Assembly: GCA_950295325.1 (NCBI GenBank) | Contig: OX485809.1 | Coordinates: 5,764,001-5,828,000 of the forward strand | Source: Polytrichum commune | Taxonomy: Eukaryota > Streptophyta > Polytrichopsida > Polytrichales > Polytrichaceae | Length of the DNA stretch: 64,000 nucleotides | Direction of reading: 5' to 3' | In this document: one piece after another, positions 35,618-46,345 of the stretch | How positions within the stretch are numbered: the stretch's first letter is position 1 | Layout of the letters: the number at the start of each line of letters is the position of its first letter | Notes under the pieces: generated by a model | What the model was told of the DNA's origin: nothing | The model's database searches: none | Seen by the model: only the letters and a program-made list of their open reading frames with translations | Program-made: the position numbers and the translations under genes

Positions 35618-36323
35618 AATTGACTTTGCTCCTCTCCAATTCTCGTTGGGAGAGGAAGCATGTCATCACATGTGGCCTCCAACACTCCATCCATGAACCT
35701 AACATCTTGGGAGTTAGATGGTCCCGGATCCGTTGGAGGCGCTTGTCTCCCGTTACTACCATTAGGTGGAACTCCTTGTCTATTTTGTATTGGAATGTAA
35801 CCGGTTGTAGTTTGCAAGCCCGCCGGTGGATGAAAAGTTTGCCTAGCATTACTATGGTCATAGTATAAGTTAGGTGGCCTAAGTTCATTGGCCGGTACTC
35901 CTTGTGGCCTAGCACCTCGCATATTATCCCTTGCTTGTTGTTGTGGATTAGCCACCGGGTAAGGGACATTAATTATTTTGTCCGGTTGGCGACACGTATC
36001 CGAGGGATGACTTCCTCCACAATTGCTACAATTAAACTCTTAACCTTCGGACCAACATTGTCCTTGAGCGTGCCACCTTCCACAAAAGGGATGAAATTCC
36101 TTCTTCTCTAAATTTTGGCCACCTTGCCCTCTAGGTTGTGGTCCTCTATTGCTTCCATTTCCATAGTGAGGTGGCGCTTGACCTCGTTGATTTTGTTGAG
36201 GTGGGTTACCGTTTCCTCTTTGGTCACGGTTTTGTCCACTTCTACAAAATTGACGCCTGTGGCCCGGTTGGCCACATTGGACACACCATAATCCGGAAGA
36301 ATGCCTACCCGACTCAACCGGGG
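35618..36323 (-). other. Asymmetric loop of the palindrome
   Basis: These 706 bp are present once. They continue directly, in frame, from the right arm on the minus strand, and stop at 35618, where sequence jumps to the antisense of gag (35617 leftward). I see no microhomology at the jump: the last arm pair is 35617/36324 and the next bases differ. This is the layout expected if a growing DNA strand passed a point, went 706 nt further, then folded back and copied itself. Confidence 0.8.
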
Positions 36324-37578
36324 GTGGAGGCCCCGGTTGTTGACTCCGGATCATTAATGACATTTGATCCGTGAGGCTTTGCATTTGTTTTATCATAGCC
36401 TCTTGGAATCCTAGTTGGCTAGCACCTAGTCTTCTCTCAACCTCCTCCAAGTGTGGATCCGTTCTAGGGGCCGGTAGTGCCAAAAGAGGTGCCGGTTCCC
36501 TAACCGCTAAAGGTCGGGGACCGGTGTCCACAATGGCATATGGAATTTGGTTCTCATACTTAGCGGGTTCTACCGCTACCACCCTAGGGCGTATGGGGAT
36601 GAATTGTGGGATCAATTCATCCTCCCTTCTTCATAGCCTTTCGTGATCTTTATCCAAGTTTTCAATATCTCTAGCCGCACGCTTGGCATCCGCCAAGGTC
36701 AAGGGATTCCTTTCTAGAACACCCCTAATAGTTCCGGACTTAAAAAACCCTTGAATGAAAAATTGCTTTAGCGTGTCGTCGTTGAGCATGGTACCCACAA
36801 ATCTAGTGCACACTAAATCAAACCTCCTAATGTAAGCCGAAATTTCTTCCTCCCTTCCTTGCTTCAATGACGACAATGCCCTTAATGCGGTACTTTGACC
36901 CACTTCCGGCCTAAATTCGTTAAGAAACTCCCTTTGTAATTGTTCCCATCCCCTAAAATGTCCCTCGGCATGATCCCGATACCATTCATAGGCTTCCCCC
37001 TCTAGAGTGGTAGGAAACCACACTAACCAATAACCCGGGTCGGTTATGAGGAAGCTAGCCAACCGTTCGATATACCGTTCCATGTGCCGAGAGGGGTCCT
37101 CATCCTTGGTCCCATAAAATTTAGGGAGATGAGATGGCATATCCATCGCCGCTAAATTTTGTGGAACCACAATTGGTAGGCCTCTTGGCCTAACCAATGG
37201 GTCTATTGGAGGTATAGGAGGTATGGGCGGAATTGGGGGTATGGGTGGTGGATCCATCCCCCGTTCCTCGGCCATGGTGACCGGTGAACTATTCAACAAT
37301 CCCCTATCAACTTCTACCGGGAATTCTTCTCTAAGTGTGTAATTTTCCGAAGAAGTTTCACCACTCAATTTGGAGGGAGTGATCTCCTCTTCAAGTTGAG
37401 CTCCAAGTTCTAAGGTGTCTAGAATTGACCTAGTCCTAGGTTCGACGTTCAAACAACTCTCTATTCTAACATTATCTTGTTCTAATCTATCACTGATTTT
37501 AGAGGACCGCCTCTTTCGAGTAGATTTCTCTAGTCCTACTATCAAACTTGGTTTTTGTGAGCGAGTCCTACCTTGCAT
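35618..37578 (-). pseudogene. gag: Retrotransposon Gag, right copy, with zinc knuckles
   Basis: The same Gag as the left copy, read on the minus strand from 37578 but extending about 236 codons further. The frame is interrupted by a TGA at 36631-36633 (shared with the left arm) and a TAA at 36040-36042, and stays open between and after these to the junction at 35618. A zinc knuckle CX2CX4HX4C (CVQCGQPGHRRQFC) lies at 36244-36285. A second knuckle-like CX2CX3HX4C (CSNCGGSHPSDTC) lies at 35992-36030, just after the TAA. Between them is a degenerate CGRWHAQGQC motif. Downstream the frame is Gln/Pro/Asn-rich. No protease or reverse transcriptase follows, because the copy ends at the junction. Two stops in an otherwise open frame suggest a recently inactivated element that used Gag supplied in trans. 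Confidence 0.82.
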
Positions 37579-38465
37579 TCCATAAGAATCGATCGACCCT
37601 CACTTGACCACACATAATCCTAGCAATTCCCCTCTTAATATTTTCACTTGTCTTGGTGTGGTTATAATTTTTTTAGGAGGTGAGGAAAAGAACCTGCAAG
37701 CCCACTTAGGTGAAAGAATCCCAATAGGGGATAGGCATGTTCATGTTAATTTTTTGGTTAAGTCGGAGCATCACCTCCGCACCTTCCCGCAAATTAACAC
37801 TCACCACAATACCGATTATGAGGGGGTGACCTTCCGAGTAGATTATGTTAAAAGTCGAGGCTTCACCCTTCAACTTCTCACACCATCCACAATTCGGGAA
37901 TTACCCTCTACAACGGATAACAACAATCACGAGTACAAAAGGCATTCCTTAATTAGTTAATGAGTTCACTTTGAAGAAATAAACATACCTTGAGCAATCG
38001 CATCCCCCTGTGAGTTAGCACTCCCCTCAATCGTGACTCAATGTAACAACACCATAAACTTTGTGAAATATTAATTTAATCTAGAGCATGAAATGACAAC
38101 TCCCAAAACTTTGAGACTCACCCCGAGGTGAGTGTCAAAGTTCAATGTCCTAAGATGAATTTACCCTCTAATGTTTTAATGAGCTACTCGGTTATAGGTT
38201 CCTTTTAAGTTCTTAGCAAATCCCCAAAAAGGTTGAGGACGTACCTTCGCCGCGCTCCTTCCTCAAAAATGAATTTGCGTAATTGACAATGCAATTCATT
38301 CCAAGGAATAGTTGAAATACAATGAATTCAAATGTAACCCAAAGAGAGAATACTTACCGAGTTTCGGGTGCTCCTTCCCTTCTCTCAAGTTTGTGTCTCC
38401 AATTTTTCTTAGTTGCCTCCAAGTCTCCTAGTCGCCTCCAAGTCTTGTAACTACCTTCCGCTTCG
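37579..38465 (-). other. Untranslated leader of right arm
   Basis: Exact mirror of the left leader by eye, including the chance antisense frame (37604-37960). Confidence 0.6.
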
Positions 38466-38483
38466 CTCCCGGCGGACGCACCA
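38466..38483 (-). other. Primer-binding site, right arm
   Basis: Identical minus-strand copy of 33458-33475. Its presence in both arms shows that each arm is a 5' end of the element. Confidence 0.65.
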
Positions 38484-39183
38484 ATTATGTGAGGCCAAAC
38501 CCCCCACCCTTAAGCGTCCGTAGTCCGAGTAGTGGGTTTGGGCTCACATTCCTCCGCGGTATTGGATTTGGACTTGGATGAGTCCATAGTGCAAGGTTCA
38601 CCCTTCAAGTGGTCTTGGATTTAACTGGAATTTCACTTTTAACAACTCAATGTACAATTTCAATACGTATGTGGAGAATGCACAAGTTAACTATGTTATT
38701 TTAACCTCCTTATGCTCGGGTGCTATTTTGTCTTTGTTTGCTTCTAACGTCCATCCGGCCGCTTTAGCTACACAAGCCCTTAAGGATATCCCTCTCCTAA
38801 ATGGAGTCCGTGCCGTTGACTCTATACTACCACTTGAACTATCACTTGTGTATTCCGTATCGCTACTATAAGAGGTCTCACTTGGTGTCTCCATACCGTA
38901 CATAAGCCTTTAAGTATTAAGAAATACTTATGTAACTTATGTCAATCTCTCCCTCGCACCTTTGGTCTTTGCTTCCTTTGTCTTGCCACCGCGAGAGTGC
39001 TCCACATTCTCCATTAATTTGTGCACGTGGTTTATTTTTAAAGAGAGGATGCAAGTGTTAAAAAAAACACTATTCTCTATAGTCAATCTCAAATACATTT
39101 ACTTGTGAAAGCCACCATAACACTAACTAGCATAATGTAACTAACTACTTGTCTATGAGCTAATTAGGTAGGCTATCTACTAA

Positions 39184-39479
39184 GCTCCTTCATGAACCCA
39201 TCTCTTTACTTTCTAATTACATAAACCTAGCTCCTTCATAAACCCAGCTCCTTCATAAACCCAGCTTCTTAGCTTCTAACTAAACAAACCCAGCTCCTTC
39301 ATAAACCCAGCTCCTTCATGAACCCAGCTCCTTAGCTTCTAACTAAACAAACTCAGGTCCTTCATAAACCCAGCTCTTTACTTTCTAACTAGACAAACCC
39401 AGCTCCTTCATAAACCCAGCTCTTTACTTTCTAACTAAACAAACCCAGCTCCTTCATAAACCCAGCTCCTTCATGAACC
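39184..39479 (-). repeat. Tandem array inside right LTR
   Basis: Reverse complement of 32462-32757 with the same unit order and count by eye. Confidence 0.85.
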
Positions 39480-39988
39480 CACAACTTTGTAGTTGTAATC
39501 CCCAACTACCTCACTAATTATTCAAGCCCTTAACTAATCTTCCTACCTAATTTCCCTAATTCTACTAACAACCCCTTTCTAATCACACAATTCTTCTCTA
39601 ATCCTAAAATCCTAAAATCCTAGAGAGGAGAGGGGGAGAGAGAATTTCCTAACTTCACTAAGACTAACTAATCCACACAAGTATATTTTTGCACTCATCA
39701 CAACATCAAGTGCTCAACTCTTAAACATGGAACTTGCAACCACGTGTATTCAAAACATGAACTTTAAGTACCACAAATTGGAATCATGAATTAACTTTAA
39801 AATCCTTCACGTCAACACTAATTCTACCAAGAGGTCAAGCCCTCTTCAAGGCTAACAAGCCTTGGCTCTCAAACTAAAAACTAAGCACACACATGTGCTC
39901 CAATATGGTTTCCCACACCCACACTTATAACTCGTGGGGTGCCTTGGAGCACAAAGGAAAGAGAGGATGAGTGAGGGAAGAATGAGGG

Positions 39989-39996
39989 ATTATATA
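39989..39996 (-). promoter_or_regulatory. LTR TATA box, right arm
   Basis: Mirror image of the motif at 31945. It drives leftward transcription, convergent with the left LTR. Confidence 0.5.
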
Positions 39997-40697
39997 GTAA
40001 GCTTGAGGGGGTGAGCACCCTCAAGACTCACGATAAGCCCTTGAGATTTCCTCCTACTTAGTAGGCGCCAATCCTATCTTCTAAGCCTTCCTCCCTCAAA
40101 TGATCAACAAGGATCCTAATTCGAACATTTAACTAGCCTTGGCTTTCTACCTACCACACTTTACCAAACTTGGGATGCTTCAACCCAAACTTAGCCTCCT
40201 TCGCTTTCCGCCGCCATAACTTTCTCCCCTTACTTTCCCAAATCGTCGCTCACCACTTAATTCAAACCACGATGCTTAACTCGTGATTTGATTGGTGCTT
40301 TGAGAATTTGCTTATCCTCCACCTTGCATTCTTCCTTGGGCCTTCCCCATTAAGTGGCCATGATGAGGTGGTCCACTTGTGCGCTCCATGTGATCCTCCA
40401 TTCATCCCAATTCGAATGCACTTGCCTCTTGAGTCACTTTGGTTGTCTCCATCCATTTGTACTAGCCTACTCACTAACTACTCAATCCAAGTTCTCCTTA
40501 CCTATCCTCATTCACTCAAATCCTTCCGAAGGTAAAAACACAATAACAACTCACATCCTAGCCTCTTACAACATGGTACTTCTAAGACTAACATTTCACT
40601 CTTTTTATATTTTTGTGAAGTAACATGCTACTTCAAAGTACATCAACTAACGTTTCAAGGGTCTAAGACTAAATGTGGGCACCCTTTTGGGCTCACA

Positions 40698-40702
40698 GCT
40701 AC
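40698..40702. repeat. Target-site duplication, right copy
   Basis: GCTAC directly follows the LTR end CTCACA of the minus-strand arm and matches 31239-31243. The inferred empty site joins sequence ending at 31243 to sequence from 40703. Confidence 0.88.
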
Positions 40703-41667
40703 ACTATAAACAAAGGAACCAACACTAAAAACATCAGGGGTGTCATTGTGGGTGCACATCGGAGGTTTGCATTGTAGGTTATTATGGTTTCATTGGATGG
40801 AATATAGTGTGCATTTGAGAGACTTCCAACAAAGTGAGATATGGTTCATACTTGTCCTTTCCGGACGGGTTTGAATAGGAAAATTAAATATTCAATCTAT
40901 TCTCAAAAATAAACCTCAACAACATTGAACATAATAGATTTTGTGTTACATATTATTCTTCTAGAAGTTGAATCTTTATACTATTTGGAATATTGCAAAA
41001 TAATATTCCTTCAACGTACTATAGTGTGGTCCATAATATTCACCATAGATAATGTAGTTTGGGGTGCCCCATAAATATTCAGTAATTAAATTGCATAAAT
41101 CAATTGACATCAAGGGCAATGAAAACTGAAAACATGGCTAGAGGAATTGGGTAGGGACATGTTAATTCATGTGGGCATTCCTTTGGATAATCATAACCAA
41201 TGAAAGTTAAAATGATACTAATTTGAGAATGAGTTGGCAATCGAGGTTGTCAATAAAATATTTCTTGTATCGATTAGAGTTTGAAATCTCTTATATTTCT
41301 TGCTCATGTCATCACTTCTTGCCTAGCTTTCCTTTTCCCGAGAGGGAGAGAGAGATTTTCTTGTTTTTGTGAGATTGTATGTAGTCATCTATCCAATGAT
41401 GTGGCACTTATATAATAATTTATCACTCTAAATATCTCAATGATGTTGTCAAAGGGGATGCACTATACAATGAAAGGGATGAAAACAATATAGGTGAACA
41501 TCACATCCAACATTGTAAAAACAACCGTAATCCCATCTACATGAAAATGGTTTGGTTGCATATTACATGAGAAACAAATTGCAGTGAATTTTGCAACAAA
41601 GCTGTTGGAAGAGGCATATATATCTCGCCCTCTTGGTATGTAGTTGCTTCCATATTAGAGTACCTTC
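40703..41667. other. Intergenic right of the palindrome
   Basis: Continuation of the left flank after the target duplication. AT-rich, no frame or repeat recognised. Confidence 0.45.
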
Positions 41668-41707
41668 TATTGCCGTTGTAGGATGATGCCACGTAGGGAT
41701 CCGTGTA

Positions 41708-42775
41708 GACTTTTCGTCTATGATAATTTTCTTTGGGCTCTTAGGCCTTCATCTTCTAGTGTGAAGTGAACTTGGACGGTCTCGACCTTTGTTGACCACT
41801 GAGAGATCTCATAATGCAATAATCACGGGCCTTCAATCTCACGTATGAAGTGGCCCTAAGGTCTTGCTTGTTGACACCTAGTACAACGTCTAGACCAAAC
41901 GGGTGCAGTCCCTTCCTGAAGACTTTTCATCTAGGATGATTTCTTTGGGTTCTTAGACCTCCATCTTCTAGTGTGGAGTGAACTTGGACGGTCTCGACCT
42001 TGTCGACCAATGAGAGATCTTACAATGCAATGGTCACGGGTCTTCAGTCTCACGTATGAAGTGGCCGTAAGGTCTTGCTTGTTTGACACCTAGTACAACG
42101 TTTGGACCAAACGGGTGCAATCCGTTCCCAAAGACTTTTCATCTATGAAATTTTTCTTTGGGCTCCTAGACTTTCATCTTCTAGTGTGAAGTGAACTTGG
42201 ACGGTCTCGGCCTTGTCGACCAATGAGAGACCTTAGAACGCAATGGTCACGGGCCTTCAATCTCGCACGAGAAAGCGACCCTAAGATCCTACTTGTTGAC
42301 ACCTAGTACAACGTCTGAACCAAACGGGTGCAGTCCTTTCGTGAAGACTTTTCATCGAGGATAGTTTCTTTGGACTCTTAAACTTTCATCTTTTAGTGTG
42401 AAATGAACTTGGACGGTATCGACCTTGTTGGCCAATGAGAGATCTCAAAATGCAATAATCCTGGGCCTTCAGTCTCACGTATGAAGTGGCCCTAAGGTCT
42501 TGCTTGTTTGACACCTAGTACAACGTCTGGACCAAACGGGTGCAATCCGTTCCCGAAGACTTTTCATGTATGAAAATTTTCTTTGAACCCTCAAACTTTC
42601 ATCTTTTAGTGTGAAATGAACTTGGACGGTCTCGGCCTCGTCGACCAACGAGAGATCTTAGAATGCGATGGTCACGGGCCTTCAGTCTCACATAAAGAAC
42701 GGGGCCCTAAGGTCCTCCTTGTTGACACTGCCTAGTACGGCGACTGGGCCAAACGGGTGCAGTCCTTTCCTGAAA
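41708..42775. repeat. Tandem satellite of about 212 bp, derived from a family A MITE half
   Basis: Five units start with GACTTTTC at 41708, 41921, 42133, 42346 and 42558 (spacings 213, 212, 213, 212), plus a partial end near 42770. Each unit holds TAGTGTGAAGTGAACTTGGA and, in most units, GAAGTGGCCCTAAGG, which match the 3' half of the family A MITE (compare 22756-22925). Each also has about 50 bp not seen in that MITE, ending in CAAACGGGTGCA. Two markers alternate: TTGTTGACAC with GCAGTCC, and TTGTTTGACAC with GCAATCCG, in the order A-B-A-B-A. This points to a two-unit higher-order repeat. Confidence 0.85.
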
Positions 42776-43699
42776 ACAATATTGTACAATTTGATGGTGA
42801 GGGGAATTTAATGAAGCTCAGACGCGCATTAAATGAAGCCGGGCCACTGTCGTTGCCTGTAAGTCAATAACCTCGGCGGCCTCTAGTAGGTGTATGTATA
42901 TGCACAAAGTTGTTGGTGGAGAGGAGCAAGTTAAAGTATCTTTTCATGAGCACCATGCCAAGTGGGTCATCGTGATGGAATTGATGAGAAGAGTGCCTTT
43001 GTTTTTGTCCATTTCTTGAGCCTCGATGCTATGAATGCCAAAATGAAGCACCACGTTCACTACACCGTTTACCTTGCCTTTACCGTGTCAATTATTGGAC
43101 TATATTGTCTATGTGTGCATTATAGGAGACGTGGATATCAAATCAATAAACATACCTATAAGTATTGCTCAAATGACACAACAAATAGAGTAGAGGCGTC
43201 TGTAACCGATCACTTGAGAGATTTTACACCAGGTTTCGAGAAGTATAAGGCGGTGCAAATTTTTCCCGTGTAGGAAGATAGAAGTTAGGAGGATTGTAAA
43301 GGTTTTGGTAATTTTATTCCTCAAGTTGAAATTATCGTTATTATCTAGAATCTACCAGAGCCGCTCATTTAAACTGCTCCTTCCTCCTCATTTCAGCACT
43401 CGAAACTAGGACATATGTCATGGCACTTTTGGTTTTCGCATGATTGAAATTGAGTCCCAACCTGATCGGAATTACGGTGTCCTATAGATTGCCAATGGGG
43501 TCTTGTTCGGGAACATACGCCTCAACTATAGATATAAACGTTGGCTCCTTACGCAACAAGCATGTATGAAGAGCCTCGTTGCTCACGCGCTACGACACAA
43601 CATGGTATAATATTACTCAACCACTCCACAATAACAATATAAGAGTGTTTGTATACAAGAGCCCCCCTTGCTTGTAACGGTTGTCGGAAGACTCTTGAC
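42776..43699. repeat. First, diverged copy of the 43700/44008 repeat
   Basis: 42998-43190 shares GTCCATTTCTTGAGCCTC, ATGAATGC, TGTCAATTATTGGAC and GGAGACGTGGATATCAAATC with the two later units. The rest is unremarkable. The 103-codon frame is not conserved in the other units. Confidence 0.5.
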
Positions 43700-44300
43700 A
43701 CTTCACCTTCAAGTGAACTAGATTCAATTTGACCTTGTTTTTTTGTCCATTGTTTGAGCCTCAACGCCATGAATGCAAATTACGCCACACACACTCCACC
43801 ATTTGTATATGGTCGTCTTGTCTTACCATGTCCATTATTGCACCACATTGTTTATGGATGCATTCTAGAAGACGTGGACATATAAATCAAAAAAGAAACC
43901 TAAAAAAAGCATTGCTTAAAATACATAACATACCGTCACTCAACCACTCAACAATATTGGGCTTTGTATATAAGTGAATTCCGTGACAGCAGTCCGGATA
44001 CTCAAAATCCTTCACCTTCAAGTGAACCGGATTCCCCCCGAATTTTTTTTTGGGTCCGTTTCTTGAGCCTCAACACTATGAATGCAAAATGCACCACGCT
44101 CACTCCAACATTTGTATATGGTAATCTTGTCAATTATTGGACCGGATTTGTCTATGTATGCATTCGAGAAGATGTGGACACCAAATCGATAAAGAAACCT
44201 AGAAAATATCGGTCAAATGAAGACACATGTTTGAGAGAGATTGGATTACGTCTTTATGATTCTATTAACTGCTCGACACTCAATAATGAACGCAACTGAG
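43700..44300. repeat. Two direct repeats of about 309 bp
   Basis: Both start at CTTCACCTTCAAGTGAAC (43699 and 44008). They share TTGAGCCTCAAC, ATTTGTATATGGT and AGAAGA(C/T)GTGGACA, and both then run on for about 100 bp. Neither holds a shared open frame. Confidence 0.6.
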
Positions 44301-45135
44301 AGAATCATGTATTTATTCACTAAAGGAACCAACAACATACACTTCCGATAACCAATAACTAAATCTGATTAAGTTTGATTTCTAAACCATTTTTTTTGTG
44401 TTACTTATGCTTCATTGTAGAGTTTGCTAATGCAACACAAATTTTATTGTGTAAACTTAATCGATAGAAGTTGGAGAACATGAAAAAACAAAACCAAATA
44501 CCATCCGAATTACCTTATTTGAGAAAGGAACCCTTGGAGAGTCGGAGACAAGGTCAACGGGGTTGGACTCCATGAGAGCCTTTGCACACTCCTAGAGGAC
44601 TATTTTATGCACTCAAGTAGAGGGCCAACATGCAACCGTATACAAATATAGGTGGTATATATCTACAAATAAGTAGAACTATCTATAGTGGTGTATAATA
44701 GTTAGCCCACGGTTTAATTGGACGGCATAATGTGATGGTACTAGAGTGTCTTGTTCTTGTTGTTTTTGTTGGGACTTGGCTGTTGTGTGGTAGGGTTGTC
44801 GACCTATACTTACACATGGGAGCGCATTGAAGGCTCTTGTGCAGCCAATAGGCTTAGAGCATAAAGGAATTTGGGCGTGTTGTCATAATATGGTCGATTG
44901 GGTAAGTTAAAACAGCAAAGTGGCTCGAGTCTTGGAAAACGTGTCCACAAAGTCAAAATTTAGCAGGCACTAGAACCTTTGGAAGCCTTTAGCATATATA
45001 TATAGCCGCCCCCCTAGCCTGCTAATCATCCTCATGGTGTCTTGGATTTCTTGGACGAAGAATAATAAGAATATAGATCGATTAACTTTCAAGTTCACGG
45101 TAAGAGTATGGGGATGAACTGGGGTTGAAATTCCC
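44301..45135. other. Intergenic, no gene seen
   Basis: No supported gene or repeat. Confidence 0.4.
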
Positions 45136-45520
45136 TAAGTATGTGGTTGTTGTTTGGGTTCATTTTTCATGTTCTCCAACTTCCACCGATTAGATCTATA
45201 CAATAACACTCGTGTTGCATTGGCAAATCCGTGATGAAACGCATGCAAAAACCGGATTGAAAATCAGACTTCTCTTGATCTAGTTATGGTTATTGGAAGT
45301 GCATGTCTGTTGATTTCTTAACATGATACATACGTCCTCCCAATCGTGTTCACTATTGAATGTAGAGTAATTAGTATTGTTTGAAAATGTAATCCAATCT
45401 CTTTTAAACATGTTCATTTACGATGTTTGCACTTTGATCCTCACCAAACCACATACCAAACGAATATAGGGGGTTTGTTTAAGGAAAATGGTCACATAAG
45501 ACCCATCTACCTTAACGGTC
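45136..45520. repeat. Dispersed repeat, second copy, ending in family C
   Basis: Matches 5165-5545 in order and orientation. From about 45310 it follows family C to the end CCATCTACCTTA. Confidence 0.6.
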
Positions 45521-45635
45521 TTTTGTCTTATTAGTGTACTTGGAAAGTCATGGAGGGCTTCTTCAAGTTTCATGTGCCGACATGTTTTATCTTTACGTAA
45601 CTAAAATTTCTTTCATTTTTTATCCACCATCGATG

Positions 45636-46025
45636 TGTGCATGCATCTCTTTGCTCCTCTCAACACTTGTGTACTCCCCTAACATAATCAAGTTCAAAAA
45701 AAGAACTCAAACTTTTTTTCTTTTTTCTTTTTCTTTTTTTTTGAGGTCATTGGCAAAAGTGGTGGAAGTGGCAAATATAGTAGATTCCTTCAAAAGAAGT
45801 TGTGCATGCATCTCTTTGCTCCTCTCAACACTTGTGTACTCCCCTAACAGAATCAAGTTCCAAAAAAGAACTCAAACTTTTCTCAAACTTTTGTTCTTCC
45901 GGAATAGAGTAAAATGACTTCCCTCCATTGTTGGTTTTTTTTTGTTTTTGTTTTTTTGTTTTTTGAGGTCATTGGCAAAAGTGGTGGAAGCGGCAAATGT
46001 AGTAGATTCCTTCAAAAAAAGTTGC
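45636..46025. repeat. Direct duplication around a T-rich tract
   Basis: TGTGCATGCATCTCTTTGCT...GAGGTCATTGGCAAAAGTGG...ATTCCTTCAAAA occurs at 45636-45800 and again at 45801-46025. The copies differ mainly in poly(T) length and in one TT-rich expansion. The 127-codon frame spans both copies and repeats its own text, so it is an artefact of the duplication. Confidence 0.8.
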
Positions 46026-46112
46026 AGCAGTAGTCCCCCACATTCAGTGACTTTACATGTTGACTATTCTGGCATACAAATAAACTCTTACTCTAGCGGT
46101 AATTACAAGCAG

Positions 46113-46345
46113 TGATCGGGCAGATTTTTGGGCATGCATAATTGGTTGAGATCTAATGTTTACAAGTCCAACCGGTTACATGTTGACATACTCCGGTTTT
46201 CCTTTATTAAATTGGGGTATATTCTATAAATTCGTGTAAAATGATTGGTAGTTTTCCTACAGTCTTGATCTTCAACCGGTTATTTCTCAAACCCAACCGG
46301 TTCATTTATAACTAACTGCCAATTCTCCCTGGACAGTGAAGAGGC
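46113..46345. repeat. Dispersed repeat family D copy
   Basis: TTTTTGGGCATGCATAATTG, GTCCAACCGGTTACATGTTG, TTTATTAAATTGGGG and CAACCGGTTATTTCTCAAAC, about 230 bp. Confidence 0.8.

Larger units (their letters stand above)
38488..40697 (-). mobile_element. LTR of right arm (2,210 bp)
   Basis: This is the reverse complement of 31244-33453. It is oriented so that its U3 start (TGTGAG on the minus strand, CTCACA on the plus strand at 40692-40697) forms the outer right end of the insertion. It carries the same TATA box, internal array and small open frame (38691-38903). It is the 5' LTR of the minus-strand half, not a 3' LTR of the left element. Confidence 0.88.
31239..40702. mobile_element. Palindromic (head-to-head) LTR retrotransposon insertion
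   Basis: One insertion of 9,454 bp (31244-40697) flanked by the 5-bp direct repeat GCTAC. The left arm (31244-35617, plus strand) and right arm (36324-40697, minus strand) are reverse complements of each other: every paired position sums to 71941, with no indel found. Each arm reads LTR, primer-binding site, about 0.9-kb leader, then gag. The loop 35618-36323 continues gag on the minus strand. No pol, polypurine tract or downstream LTR is present, so the unit cannot move on its own. The gag core is of Ty3/gypsy type. Both outer ends are U3 starts (TGTGAG), whereas a normal element has one U3 and one U5 end. The target duplication shows that the palindrome was integrated as a single cDNA, not built in place. 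The only arm mismatch I saw is 35593 against 36348. Confidence 0.93.

Noticed and set aside
34363-37578. The two gag genes as a host gene duplicated head to head
   Set aside because: Each follows an LTR, a primer-binding site and a leader, and they carry retrotransposon Gag core and zinc knuckles.
31239-40702. Assembly inversion artefact as the cause of the palindrome
   Set aside because: Unequal arms (a 706-bp single-copy loop), a sequence difference between arms and a 5-bp target duplication at the outer ends are not expected from a misassembly. Long reads would settle it.
45534-45917. 127-codon plus frame
   Set aside because: It spans both copies of a direct duplication and repeats its own text through poly(T).
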